Assembly: GCA_020056635.1 (NCBI GenBank)
Contig: JAGVHI010000011.1
Location: 1-52,666 of the forward strand
Origin: an archaeon
Lineage (GTDB): Archaea; Micrarchaeota; Micrarchaeia; Anstonellales; Anstonellaceae
Length of the DNA: 52,666 nt
Direction: 5' to 3'
Shown here: one piece after another, positions 7,858-16,174 of the stretch
Layout: the number at the start of each line of letters is the position of its first letter
How positions within the stretch are numbered: position 1 is the first letter of the stretch
Program-made: the position numbers and the translations under genes
The notes under the pieces: model-generated
The model's database searches: none
Told to the model about the DNA's origin: nothing
The model's input: only the letters and a program-made list of their open reading frames with translations

Positions 7858-8637
7858 TTAGTTCAGGCTGCCCTCTGACAGTGGGATAAAATGCAGCATG
7901 TCAGCAGTCGTATTTGACTTGTCAAGCACACCCGCTATCATCACATCATTCCCGAAAAATCCCTCTAGCGTGTCCCCGGGCTTTGAGAAAAGCTTCTCGG
8001 AGCGCATCATCTTCGCCTCGTCAAAGCCGATAATGACAGGGTAGAAAGTTTTGCCTGCTATTTTGTGTATTTCATAGTAGCGCATGCTGCCTTCAGAGAA
8101 CGTGAGATTGCCCGGAAGCCGCTCGCCAAGCGGGAGCTTGTAAAATATTTTCGGGGAACCGTCCTTGGCAACTTTGGCGAAAATGATGCCCTCGGTCGCA
8201 TTAAGGGAATTGAACTTTGATTCAGGAAGGAAATGCACCATGTCTATGAGTGTGCCGGTCTTCTCAAGCACCCCGCCGACTGCAGCGTTTATGTTAAGCA
8301 TGGGTATCTGGTCGCCTATTGAGGAGAACTCTTTTTCCTCTTTCATCGCCTCGCCCTCTGTGCTGCCAAGCACAAGAGTGTCAGCCTCCTGTATCGAGCT
8401 CCCCTCCTTGGCAGGGAGTTTTGCAAGCGCGTTGTTCTTTGCAAGGGCATATACATCGATTACACCCTCGGATGAGTCAACCTTGAACCTTGAGCCCAAA
8501 AGCAGCTGCCCGTATGTCTTCCCTGCGCCCATGCGGTCTGAGCCTGTGAGGAAATAGGCAGCTGTGGCAATTAGGATGAGGGCTAGCGCGAATGCTATCG
8601 CGCCGCGGTTTTCCGAAATGAACGTTTGAATTCCCAA
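7858..8637 (-). CDS. Membrane-anchored protein of the copper island, internal repeat
   Basis: 259 residues. The start is a TTG at 8637 behind a GGTGAT ribosome site, 9 bases after copA ends. One N-terminal membrane helix (about 15-31) leaves the rest outside the cytoplasm or as a lumenal domain. Two segments resemble each other, one near residues 118-146 and one at the C-terminus (about 233-259): each reads (V/I)(G/A)GVL(E/D)K, then D-M-(V/L)-H-F-(L/I)-P, then SLN. The protein is therefore probably a domain duplication. His and Met in the repeated motif could bind copper, which is inference from position. I do not recognise a named family. Confidence 0.75.
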   Translation of the reverse strand: MGIQTFISENRGAIAFALALILIATAAYFLTGSDRMGAGKTYGQLLLGSRFKVDSSEGVIDVYALAKNNALAKLPAKEGSSIQEADTLVLGSTEGEAMKEEKEFSSIGDQIPMLNINAAVGGVLEKTGTLIDMVHFLPESKFNSLNATEGIIFAKVAKDGSPKIFYKLPLGERLPGNLTFSEGSMRYYEIHKIAGKTFYPVIIGFDEAKMMRSEKLFSKPGDTLEGFFGNDVMIAGVLDKSNTTADMLHFIPLSEGSLN

Positions 8638-8646
8638 ATAATCACC

Positions 8647-10812
8647 CTATATTTTCGCCCATTTTAGTGTCAGGGCGTTTGTAACCACGGAGACAGAAGA
8701 AAGGGCCATCGCGCCGCTTGCCATTATCGGGGAGAGCAGAATCCCGAAACCCGCGTAATAGAGCACGCCTGCAGCAATAGGTATCCCAAGCACATTGTAC
8801 GCAAGCGCCCAGAACATGTTCTGCTTTATCTTGTTTATGGTCGCCCTGCCGAGCCTGATTGCGCGCACCACGTCCATAGGGTCGCTCTTCATCAGCACGA
8901 CCGAGCCTGTTTCCATTGCAACATCCGTGCCTGAGCCCATCGCAATGCCTATGTCAGCCTGCGCAAGCGCTGGCGCGTCGTTTATCCCGTCCCCGACCAT
9001 CACCACTTTCTTTCCAGAGGACTGCAGCTGCCTTACATATTCCGCCTTCCGGTCAGGCATCACCTCTGCGAAGAAATTGGGGATGCCTGCCTTGCGCGCT
9101 ATTGCAGCTGCTGTTTTCTCGTTGTCCCCGGTTATCAACCATGATTCGATTCCAAGCTTGCGAAGCTCTGAAACAGCCTGCACGCTGCTTTGGCGGATAG
9201 TGTCCGCAACAGCGATTATTGCGGCTGGCTTCCCGTCAACCTTGAGGAGCATTACGGTTTTGCCGTCTTCAGAAAGCCTATTTACTGTGCCGTGCAGCGA
9301 ATCGGAATGGCCCCCCTTGTCCGGCTTCCCAAGATAGATTTTTGCCTTCCCGATGCTTGCTTCCACCCCTGAGCCAGTAATGGCCTTGAAATTCGTCACC
9401 TTGAGAGCCTTTGCACCGGCGCTCTCCGCGTACTCCACTATGGCATCCGCAAGCGGGTGCTCTGAATTTTTCTCAACAGAGTAGGCGAAGGAGAGCAGCT
9501 TCGATTCATCCTCCCCGGGCGCCATGAGGAAATCAGTGACTTTCGGTTTCCCTTCAGTTATTGTGCCGGTCTTGTCGAAAGCGATTGCGGTGACTTTGTG
9601 CATCATCTCAAGGCTTTGCGCGTCCTTTATCAGGATGCCCCTTTGCGCGCCAAGCCCCGTGCCGACCATGATTGCAGTCGGGGTCGCAAGCCCGAGAGCG
9701 CACGGGCAGGCAATCACAAGCACGGAAACTGCAATCACAAGCGCAAATGAGAATGGCTGCCCGAGAATGAAGTACCATGCGATGAATGAGAGAAGCGCTA
9801 TTGCAACTACGATTGGCACAAAAATCGCGCTTATCTCGTCAGCGAAGCGCTGTATGTTCGCCTTTGAGCCTTGCGCTTCCTCCACAAGCCGGACTATTTG
9901 GGATAGGACCGTGTCCGCGCCTACTTTGGTTGCCTTGAAATAAATGACGCCGTTCTTGTTTATCGAGCCCCCGATTACAGGGGCGCCCTTGATTTTCTCA
10001 ATTGGGATGCTCTCGCCTGTAACCATGCTCTCGTCCACTGCGGAATGGCCGTCAGTCACGATGCCATCAACAGGGATGCGCTCCCCTGGCTTTACAAGCA
10101 GCGTATCGCCAACTACAACCTGCTCAATTGGAACCTCGATTTCGCTTCTGCCACGGACTACAAGCGCGGTTTTTGGAGCGAGCCCCATCAGTTTCCTAAT
10201 CGCTTCGCTCGTCTTGCCCTTTGCCACAGCTTCCAGGTATTTCCCGAGTATGACTAGAGTAATCAGCACTGCAGAAACTTCGAAATATTGCTCTGAAACA
10301 AATCCGAAAAGAGCCGCGAGGCTGTAGCCGTAGGCTGCGCTTGTGCCCAGCGCGATAAGGGTATCCATTGATGCGGAGCGGTTTTGGAGCGAGCTCCAGG
10401 CACCGAGGTAGAAATTCTTTCCTGAGATGAACTGCACTGGGGTGGAAAGGATGAATAGTATTAGCATTGCGTTTGGGAGGCTGTCCATGAAAAGCATTCC
10501 AATCAGGAGTGCCGGGGCTGCGAATATTGCGCTGAATAGCAGCAGGAAGCGCAAATCGGAAATTTCCTTCTCGCGCACCTGCCTCTCGCGCTCGCGGTCG
10601 ACCCCGAGCGTTGCGGTGTAGCCGCGCTTTTGCACAGCCTCGATCAGTTGGCTTGCGCTAGCCACATTCTCATCAAACTCCACTGTTGCTTTCGCTGCCG
10701 CGTAATTGACATTCGCGCTCTTAACACCCGGGACTTTTGCAAGCCCGCGCATTATCAGCGTGGCGCATGAGGCGCAATGCATCCCGCCTATTGCAAGCTC
10801 TGTTTTTTTCAC
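8647..10812 (-). CDS. copA: Cu(I)-exporting P1B-type ATPase
   Basis: 721 residues, starting at a GTG (10812) behind GGAGGC. Order: N-terminal HMA domain with C13/C16 in GMHCASC, membrane segments, actuator domain with MVTGES, the CPC metal-site motif in ACPCALGLATP, the phosphorylation site DKTGTITEG, and GDGINDAPAL in the hinge. The CPC motif plus a terminal TM pattern with Asn/Tyr and Met-x-x-Ser identifies the Cu(I) (P1B-1) class. It pumps Cu(I) out of the cytoplasm. Neighbouring HMA proteins and cupredoxins on the same strand agree with copper export. Confidence 0.95.
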   Translation of the reverse strand: MKKTELAIGGMHCASCATLIMRGLAKVPGVKSANVNYAAAKATVEFDENVASASQLIEAVQKRGYTATLGVDRERERQVREKEISDLRFLLLFSAIFAAPALLIGMLFMDSLPNAMLILFILSTPVQFISGKNFYLGAWSSLQNRSASMDTLIALGTSAAYGYSLAALFGFVSEQYFEVSAVLITLVILGKYLEAVAKGKTSEAIRKLMGLAPKTALVVRGRSEIEVPIEQVVVGDTLLVKPGERIPVDGIVTDGHSAVDESMVTGESIPIEKIKGAPVIGGSINKNGVIYFKATKVGADTVLSQIVRLVEEAQGSKANIQRFADEISAIFVPIVVAIALLSFIAWYFILGQPFSFALVIAVSVLVIACPCALGLATPTAIMVGTGLGAQRGILIKDAQSLEMMHKVTAIAFDKTGTITEGKPKVTDFLMAPGEDESKLLSFAYSVEKNSEHPLADAIVEYAESAGAKALKVTNFKAITGSGVEASIGKAKIYLGKPDKGGHSDSLHGTVNRLSEDGKTVMLLKVDGKPAAIIAVADTIRQSSVQAVSELRKLGIESWLITGDNEKTAAAIARKAGIPNFFAEVMPDRKAEYVRQLQSSGKKVVMVGDGINDAPALAQADIGIAMGSGTDVAMETGSVVLMKSDPMDVVRAIRLGRATINKIKQNMFWALAYNVLGIPIAAGVLYYAGFGILLSPIMASGAMALSSVSVVTNALTLKWAKI

Positions 10813-10831
10813 GGATATTGCCTCCCAAAAA

Positions 10832-11467
10832 TTACTGTACTACCAGGGTTCCGGTGTACATCCCCATCGAGCATGAGAATGGGAATGTTCCTGCCTTGTC
10901 CGCTACGAATTGGAGCACATTGTCCCCGGTCTGGAACGTTTTCCTAATCCCGTATCCGGGAATTACGAACGACCGGTCGCACCCGAGCAATCGAGTCATG
11001 TCGCCCTCGAGTATTACGGTATCGCCCTTGCTTACAGTAATGACTGCAGGGTCGTATGAGCTGCCGCTTACTCCAAGCGATATGCGCTTTGTGACTCCAG
11101 TGGGCTTCACTCCAGGGTCTGCTGCCGGAACTACTGCAGGCTGGTTTCCGCCGCCCCCGCCGCATCCGCATCCGCCGCCGCTTCCCCCGGCACCGCAGCC
11201 GCCGCCGCAACCGCCACCAGAGCCCATTCCGCAGCCTCCCCCTGATTTAGAAGGCAGAAGCGCCTGAAGTGGGTTAGCAGAAGGCGCTGCCAGGGCCTGC
11301 TGCTGTGCAGCATAAGCCTGTCCTGTCCCGGAATTGGGCTGCCCCCCTTGAGCTGCCGCGAGCCGAACTACCCTTGCGGAGTTCTCCGCAGATGCGAAAG
11401 CCGCGAATAGGAACACAGATATCATGCCTATTGCCGCAATCATCCAAATTGTATTTTTGCCTTCCAT
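10832..11467 (-). CDS. Secreted cupredoxin-like protein with Cys/Gly-rich linker
   Basis: 211 residues: signal peptide or anchor (about 5-27), a Gln/Ala-rich segment, a Gly-rich stretch with repeated GGGCG units (about 75-107, eight or so cysteines), and a C-terminal cupredoxin domain (about 125-211). The domain has GCDRS and, at the end, PFSCSMGMYTG. This is the Cupredoxin_1 pattern, where Cys and Met in the last loop bind copper and the usual first His is absent. The Cys/Gly-rich linker is absent from the paralogue next door and may chelate Cu(I) like a metallothionein. Codons in the linker are strongly GC-rich. Confidence 0.88.
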   Translation of the reverse strand: MEGKNTIWMIAAIGMISVFLFAAFASAENSARVVRLAAAQGGQPNSGTGQAYAAQQQALAAPSANPLQALLPSKSGGGCGMGSGGGCGGGCGAGGSGGGCGCGGGGGNQPAVVPAADPGVKPTGVTKRISLGVSGSSYDPAVITVSKGDTVILEGDMTRLLGCDRSFVIPGYGIRKTFQTGDNVLQFVADKAGTFPFSCSMGMYTGTLVVQ

Positions 11468-11490
11468 GTTTCCACCTCTATATTGACAGC

Positions 11491-11973
11491 TTACTGAACC
11501 ACCAGGGTCCCCCTCACCATGCCCATCGAGCAGGAGAACGGGAACGTGCCCTTCTTGCTGGCAACAAATGAGATGATGTTGTCCGAGGCGGAGAGCGTTT
11601 TAGCAACCCCGAATGCGGGAATTACAATTGCGCGCGTGCAGCCCCTAAGCTGGCTCATATCACCCTCAATCGTGACCGTGTCGCCAAGGTCTACAGTGAT
11701 TTGAGCTGGGCTGTAGTAGCCGTTTGCGCCAAGCCCGAGAGTGAATGTTTTTTCAGAGCCTGTTTGGGCTTGAGCTGGGGCATCCGGCTGTGATGGTCCA
11801 GACGGCTTGAAATCTGCCGGAACATCCATGTTCAGATAATCCGGCCCGCCGCCCGATGATGCCGCGGCCCTTGCAGCGCGCTCTGAGTTCTGTGCTGATG
11901 CGAATGCTGCGAACAGGAACACTGCCACAAGAGCGACTGCGAACATTGCCCAGATTGCGTTTTTAGATTCCAT
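11491..11973 (-). CDS. Secreted cupredoxin-like protein
   Basis: 160 residues and paralogous to the gene downstream: the same MxxKNxIW N-terminus and signal helix, then a short linker and a cupredoxin domain (about 75-160). Shared domain residues include GCTRAIVIP and PFSCSMGM followed by GTLVVQ. It lacks the Cys/Gly-rich insertion of its neighbour. It probably binds copper outside the membrane and may accept Cu(I) exported by CopA. The gap to the next gene is 23 bases, consistent with one operon. Confidence 0.87.
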   Translation of the reverse strand: MESKNAIWAMFAVALVAVFLFAAFASAQNSERAARAAASSGGGPDYLNMDVPADFKPSGPSQPDAPAQAQTGSEKTFTLGLGANGYYSPAQITVDLGDTVTIEGDMSQLRGCTRAIVIPAFGVAKTLSASDNIISFVASKKGTFPFSCSMGMVRGTLVVQ

Positions 11974-11982
11974 TTTTTCACC

Positions 11983-12108
11983 TCACCTTATTCCACAGCC
12001 CGCATGCGCCCCGCCGAACGCGGCAAGCATAAACCCTGCAAAAATAACTATTGCAATGACCGCAGCAATGGCGATATGCCCGTTTTCCTTTTTCCTAGAG
12101 TTTGCCAT
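11983..12108 (-). CDS. 41-residue single-helix membrane peptide
   Basis: The ATG at 12108 follows a GGGGT ribosome site and opens a 41-codon frame. A basic N-terminus (SRKKENGH) is followed by a long Ala/Ile/Val helix, a short Gly-Gly-Ala-His segment and a C-terminal AGCGIR with one cysteine. It lies between the Met-rich membrane protein (12 upstream of its start codon, 14 bases from the stop) and the cupredoxins, so it is probably co-transcribed. A longer frame in the same phase extends upstream to 12582, but that is antisense-phase overlap with the Met-rich gene and is not credible. It may be a small subunit of the copper machinery; this is inference. Confidence 0.6.
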   Translation of the reverse strand: MANSRKKENGHIAIAAVIAIVIFAGFMLAAFGGAHAGCGIR

Positions 12109-12122
12109 GTTAATACCCCGAA

Positions 12123-12920
12123 TTATCCGATTGCAGCAAACAGCGCAGAGCGCGGCCCGTATGCCATTATTGCCACGACGGCTGCGCAAAGCACGAAAGA
12201 GATTGTGAAAAACTGCGCAAAATTTGGCGCCTGGACCTCGCTTGCGTTCGCGCGCACACCCCCTGAGAAATTCATGTAGGTGAGTCCGAAGAGGATGAGC
12301 AGGCATGTGCCGAACAGAATTGGCATGAACAGGAGAAGGTTGTCCGAGTACATCATCACCGAGGTCATCGGGCCCATGAGCCCGCCCATGAGCCCCGCCA
12401 TCATGCCCTCCATTATGCCCATTATCCCGCAGCACTTCCCGGTGAGCACACCTGATGCAAGCCCGATTGCAACCGCAACCACAGAGCCTACGAATATCCC
12501 GTTTGTCGCGCCTATTGCTGCGCCAACCATGAACGAAGCCATCATGCCAACCGTCATGCCTATCATCATGCCATCGGAGCACGAGACGTCGCCCTTGTAT
12601 GCGCGGAAGTGCAGGATTGCACCCCCATTTGCGGCAACCGCGAGTATCAGATATACCATATATATTCCGCGGCTCCAGAAGAATTCCTCAGATGAGCCAA
12701 AAAATGTGAAGAAGGAAATGGCGAACATTGCAAGCAGCAAGGCTGCGACTCCGATCGCCTGCGCGAATATTATGCGCTCAAGCGAGCACTCCTTATCGTG
12801 CAGGAAGGAATTAAGCCTCTGGGAAAGAGTGCGGTGGTTTGCCTGCGGTTTGCAGCAGTCGTGCATCTTTTCCTGTTCTTGCGGGTGGCAAGCCGCCTCG
12901 TGCTGTTTTTCCTCAGCCAT
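12123..12920 (-). CDS. Met-rich polytopic membrane protein of the copper island
   Basis: 265 residues. The N-terminal ~50 residues are hydrophilic with His and CC pairs (ACH, DCC), likely cytoplasmic metal ligands. About seven hydrophobic helices follow. Helices 3-5 are packed with methionine and glycine (MMIGMTVGMM, MGIMEGMMAGLMGGLMG) plus a KCCG motif. Met and Cys lining of membrane helices is a feature of Cu(I) transporters. Its start ATG overlaps the stop of the upstream HMA gene (TAATG), showing translational coupling. I do not recognise a named family; a copper-binding or transport role is inferred. Confidence 0.8.
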   Translation of the reverse strand: MAEEKQHEAACHPQEQEKMHDCCKPQANHRTLSQRLNSFLHDKECSLERIIFAQAIGVAALLLAMFAISFFTFFGSSEEFFWSRGIYMVYLILAVAANGGAILHFRAYKGDVSCSDGMMIGMTVGMMASFMVGAAIGATNGIFVGSVVAVAIGLASGVLTGKCCGIMGIMEGMMAGLMGGLMGPMTSVMMYSDNLLLFMPILFGTCLLILFGLTYMNFSGGVRANASEVQAPNFAQFFTISFVLCAAVVAIMAYGPRSALFAAIG

Positions 12921-13120
12921 TAGAGCACCTTGTAGCCTGCCTTGCGTATTGCAAGAGCAAGCGTTTCCTTTTTCACAGCAGCGTCTGCTTCAACCGATGC
13001 TGATTTTGAAACTCGCGAAGCATTTGCTGACTTTACTCCAGGAACAGAGAGCAGCACCTTCCTGATAGTCTGCTCGCAGCCTGGGCAGGTCATGCCATCC
13101 ACTGCCAGTTCTATTTTCAT
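12920..13120 (-). CDS. HMA-domain metal chaperone (first gene of copper operon)
   Basis: 66 residues from the ATG at 13120, preceded by GAGGCAAG; an upstream in-frame start at 13162 is weaker. The metal loop is DGMTCPGC, a variant of the CopZ loop with Pro-Gly between the cysteines, followed by a full beta-alpha-beta-beta-alpha-beta pattern. It heads the leftward copper operon and its stop overlaps the next start. On the minus strand a CTTTTATGC box near 13158-13168 is the likely promoter. Confidence 0.88.
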   Translation of the reverse strand: MKIELAVDGMTCPGCEQTIRKVLLSVPGVKSANASRVSKSASVEADAAVKKETLALAIRKAGYKVL

Positions 13121-13221
13121 TTTCTCTTGCCTCCTTTGAATCGGTTGCGCACAGGACAGCATAAAAGTGTTGCCCCAATGCGCAAGTAGTGAAAGTTGGC
13201 AACAGCTTAATATAGTTCCAG

Positions 13222-13235
13222 TGAAACTAGTTTCA
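13222..13235. promoter_or_regulatory. Perfect 14-bp palindrome, probable operator of the copper regulator
   Basis: TGAAACTAGTTTCA is its own reverse complement. It lies between a TATA box (TTAATATA, 13207-13214) and the regulator start at 13262, so a protein bound here would block transcription start. A half-site AGTGAAA occurs at 13188-13194, toward the divergent copper operon promoter. Autoregulation by the downstream winged-helix protein is the simplest reading. Confidence 0.7.
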
Positions 13236-13261
13236 GCAACCAGTTGCAGAGAGGAATGAAT

Positions 13262-13750
13262 ATGGATAGAAAAATTATTGTTGGGGCCGTTGCGCTAGTA
13301 GTGCTGCTCTTTGCGGCGACCGTTTATTTCTACAACCACGCGCTTGTGGACCTTGCAGCTGGGAGCTGCTCTGATGCGTCTGACAACTGCCCGCACGAGA
13401 AGATAGTGGGGACGCAGAATGCCATTATTGCGGCGCTGATTGCGGTGATTGCAATTTTGGCAGGCTCAGGGGCATATCTACTGTTCTGGCAAAAGCCGCA
13501 TTTGGCAGCCAGCCATTTTGCGGGGGCTGGAGAAACGCATAAGAAACCAGATGAGTCGTCGCTTGGGGAAGAGGAGAAAAAGCTGCTGGGGGTTGTGAGG
13601 GAGGGCGATGGCTCTGTGTTCCAGTCAGAGATTATGAAAAAAATGGGTTGCTCGAAAGTAAAGGTTTCGCGCATTTTGGACCGGCTTGAGTCTAAGGGGT
13701 TTGTGGAGCGCAAGCGGCGGGGAATGGCAAACCTTGTTGTGCTAAAATAG
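13262..13750 (+). CDS. Membrane-anchored winged-helix transcriptional regulator
   Basis: 162 residues from the ATG at 13262, seven bases after AGAGG; ATG at 13256 and TTG at 13244 are also in frame. Two membrane helices (about 5-25 and 52-75) enclose a short external loop with C36, C43 and H45. A MarR-like winged helix (about 105-162) follows, with VFQSEIMKKMGCSKVKVSR as the recognition region. The layout fits archaeal membrane-bound wHTH regulators, with the loop placed to sense extracytoplasmic metal. It is divergent from the copper operon, and a perfect palindrome sits in its promoter. Confidence 0.82.
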   Translation: MDRKIIVGAVALVVLLFAATVYFYNHALVDLAAGSCSDASDNCPHEKIVGTQNAIIAALIAVIAILAGSGAYLLFWQKPHLAASHFAGAGETHKKPDESSLGEEEKKLLGVVREGDGSVFQSEIMKKMGCSKVKVSRILDRLESKGFVERKRRGMANLVVLK

Positions 13751-13759
13751 CAAAGCGGC

Positions 13760-14836
13760 CTATCCAGAGCTTATTTGGAACGGGGTTGCGCCGTCGCTTA
13801 TGATGCGCACTGCAGCCCCAGGGGCAACGCGGGTTGCGTTTACGCCCTTTAGCCTTAAGCGCTCAATTATGGTCGGGTTAGGGGCGGCGTTCCCTTCAAT
13901 CACTACCGCTATTTTTGGCCGCACTTTAGTGATGAGCAAGTCCTGGGTTGCAAAGCCGGATGCATGGTCTGAGATTTTTATCAGGTCGCACTTTAAGTCC
14001 TTGCCGGTCCCGATTATCCTGTCCTCAACACCCATCACCGAATTGCCCATAAGGATTACGCAATATTGGTTGTTGGTTATTTTGAATACCAGGCTGTCGA
14101 TGTTCGGGGAAGAGAGCGAGCGGGTAGGGGGCGGGTTTAGCACCTCAATGTCCATGCCGTTTATTGTCATCCGGTCGCCCTCCTGCGGGCGCTTTGCAAA
14201 ATAGCCTTTTTGCTCAAGTGCGGCTTTCAGGTCAGGGTAGAGCCGGGTATTTGTGAAATTGCCTGGAGGCGCGCTGTTGTCCCAGTATTCAGTCACTGGG
14301 AACGAGCGGAGGATTGAGGGCATTCCGCCCGTATTGTCATCGGTCGGGGAGGAAATTGCCGCAACTTCAATGCGCACAACGCCAATTGAGCGGAGCTTCT
14401 CCGCAAGGTCAGAGGCAGAATCTTTCCCCCCTGCATCAAGCAGCATGGTGAAGCTCCCTTTCCTGATAAGTATCGCATCCCCGCCACCAAAGGACATGAA
14501 GAAGAGCTCAAGGTCGGAGAAGGGAGTGGGGGTGATTTTGAGGTCGGAGCCTATTTTGTCAGACCTGTTCACCGTGGCATTGGGGCTCTGGTTGCCCTGG
14601 GGGGTGATTGGGGGCGGCTCGACTGGCCAGAATGGGGTGTCGTTGTCGGAAGTGTTTGGCAGTATTATGTTTATGTAGGGGTTGTCCGGGTCGCGCCCGG
14701 GAGGGGTGCCATTGGGCTTGATTGGAGTGGCATTGCCAGTTGGAGGGGAATTGTCCGGCGGATTGAGGAATGGGATAGTGCAGCCAAAGAGCAGCAGGAA
14801 TAAGGAGAGCGCTGCGATTGCGTGGAACTTGTTCAT
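13760..14836 (-). CDS. Lipoprotein with degenerate ComEC-type metallo-beta-lactamase fold
   Basis: 358 residues. The N-terminal signal ends in a lipobox (LLLFGC), then a Pro/Asn-rich linker (about 20-95), then a ComEC/Rec2-like beta-lactamase-fold domain starting FFMSFGGGDAILIRKG and LLDAGG. In active members the next motif is SHxHxDHxGG; here it reads SSPTDDNTGG, so the metal-binding histidines are lost. A later DHASG retains one His. The protein is probably a catalytically dead, surface-anchored fold. It is convergent with the copper regulator and shares its strand with the translin gene. Confidence 0.8.
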   Translation of the reverse strand: MNKFHAIAALSLFLLLFGCTIPFLNPPDNSPPTGNATPIKPNGTPPGRDPDNPYINIILPNTSDNDTPFWPVEPPPITPQGNQSPNATVNRSDKIGSDLKITPTPFSDLELFFMSFGGGDAILIRKGSFTMLLDAGGKDSASDLAEKLRSIGVVRIEVAAISSPTDDNTGGMPSILRSFPVTEYWDNSAPPGNFTNTRLYPDLKAALEQKGYFAKRPQEGDRMTINGMDIEVLNPPPTRSLSSPNIDSLVFKITNNQYCVILMGNSVMGVEDRIIGTGKDLKCDLIKISDHASGFATQDLLITKVRPKIAVVIEGNAAPNPTIIERLRLKGVNATRVAPGAAVRIISDGATPFQISSG

Positions 14837-14842
14837 CCGGAT

Positions 14843-15412
14843 TCACCCCATTGCGCGCACGAGCTCGCTTCTTGCCTGCTCCACCTGCCCGCGCGCCACA
14901 TCCTGCTTCTTGCGGAAATTCGGGAGAAGCGAATTTGAGAAGCGCAGAGGCACGAGCTCGTCGTAGATTGCGTTCATAAGGTCGAAATAGTATTCCGCAT
15001 CCTTCTTTTTCCCTCGCTTTAGGCACTCAAGCATCTCGCGCCTAAGCTCGCCTACAAGGTCGCAAAGCCCGAGCAAGTAGGGCTCAAATGGCATGGAAAG
15101 CTCCCTGAACCCAGGGAGCTCCTTTCGCTCTACAGCTGCAAGCAAAAGATGCGCCTCAGCAACCTCTTGGTAGGTCTGCTCAAGAAGGTAATCGAACACC
15201 TTGGTTTTGGAAATTGGGGAGAGCTTTTTTTCAATGTGCGAAAGCTCGGTTTTTGCCTCTTTTAGCTCGCCTGCGTGCATGAGCTTTATTGAATTTGAGC
15301 AGTGCCTGATTATTTCGCGCGTGGTTGCAAGTATCCTGTCCTGCTCCTTCTCCCTGGCCTCAAGCTCGGAAACTAGCGATTGGATTTTGAGGCTGGAGAG
15401 GGACTTTTTCAT
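14843..15412 (-). CDS. Translin-family RNA/ssDNA-binding protein
   Basis: 189 residues from the ATG at 15412. It is all helical, with the family's RILATTREIIRHCSNSIK helix near the N-terminus and PYLLGLCDLVGELRREMLECL followed by the D-A-E-x-Y-F-x-L-M helix. Translin forms octameric barrels that bind RNA and single-stranded DNA; archaeal members are shorter than eukaryotic ones. The start lies close to the divergent UMP kinase promoter. Confidence 0.85.
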   Translation of the reverse strand: MKKSLSSLKIQSLVSELEAREKEQDRILATTREIIRHCSNSIKLMHAGELKEAKTELSHIEKKLSPISKTKVFDYLLEQTYQEVAEAHLLLAAVERKELPGFRELSMPFEPYLLGLCDLVGELRREMLECLKRGKKKDAEYYFDLMNAIYDELVPLRFSNSLLPNFRKKQDVARGQVEQARSELVRAMG

Positions 15413-15475
15413 GGTTGGATATCGGGCGTGCGGTATATAAACTTCTTCTTTCAATCAAATTTCGGGAGATTGCAC

Positions 15476-16174
15476 ATGGACACGGTTGTATTTTCGCTTG
15501 GGGGAAGCCTGGTGAACCCGGGAAAGCCGGACAGGGACTATGTGAAAAAGTTTGCGTCTCTCTTGCTCTCATGCAAATACAGGTTCGGGGTGGTGGTGGG
15601 CGGCGGGAAGAACGCACGGATTGCTGCGGACATGGTGAGGGCGCACGGGGGCAATGAGTTCGAGGCTGATGAGGCTGCGGTCTCTTGGACAAAGAAGAAT
15701 GCGAAAACTGCGATGAATATCATAAATGATGTTGCGAAAAAAGAGGTTGCATCCCCGGTCATGGCTGACAATTTTTCAGAGGCAAGGTCGCTTGCAAAAC
15801 ACTACAAAGTGGTGGTGATGGGGGGCACGATACCGGGAATCACCACCGATACCGATGCGGTGCTGCTTGCAGAGTGCCTCCGGGCAAAGCGGGTGATAAA
15901 CCTCTCGAATGTGAATGGGGTGTATGCCTCCAACCCGAAAAAGAACCCCAAGGCAAAAAAGTTTGGCAGGATGAGCTACCTTGAGATGATTCAGCTTGCT
16001 GGGAAGCATGATACGCGGGCTGCGGGAACGCATTTCGTGTTTGATTTTGTCGCATGCAAGCTGATTGCGCGCTCGAAAATAGAGGCCCATTTCCTGGATG
16101 GGAGGAATTTGGGAGAAGTGAGGAAAGCGATTGAAGGGAAGGGGCATTCAGGAACCGTAGTAGACGGCGGATGA
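15476..16174 (+). CDS. pyrH: Uridylate kinase (archaeal type)
   Basis: 232 residues from the ATG at 15476; an in-frame upstream ATG at 15380 overlaps the translin gene and is unlikely. Amino-acid-kinase fold: SLGGSLVNPGK binds phosphates, VVGGGKNAR follows, GGTIPGITTDTDAVLLAE is the UMP-binding region, and NLSNVNGVYASNPKKNPKAK contains the metal/ATP loop. It phosphorylates UMP to UDP. The length matches archaeal PyrH. The stop overlaps an ATG (ATGA) of a doubtful 37-codon frame. Confidence 0.93.
   Translation: MDTVVFSLGGSLVNPGKPDRDYVKKFASLLLSCKYRFGVVVGGGKNARIAADMVRAHGGNEFEADEAAVSWTKKNAKTAMNIINDVAKKEVASPVMADNFSEARSLAKHYKVVVMGGTIPGITTDTDAVLLAECLRAKRVINLSNVNGVYASNPKKNPKAKKFGRMSYLEMIQLAGKHDTRAAGTHFVFDFVACKLIARSKIEAHFLDGRNLGEVRKAIEGKGHSGTVVDGG

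Noticed and set aside
12109-12582. N-terminal extension of the 41-residue peptide frame up to 12582
   Set aside because: It runs through the Met-rich membrane gene in another frame on the same strand; the short ATG at 12108 with a ribosome site is more credible.
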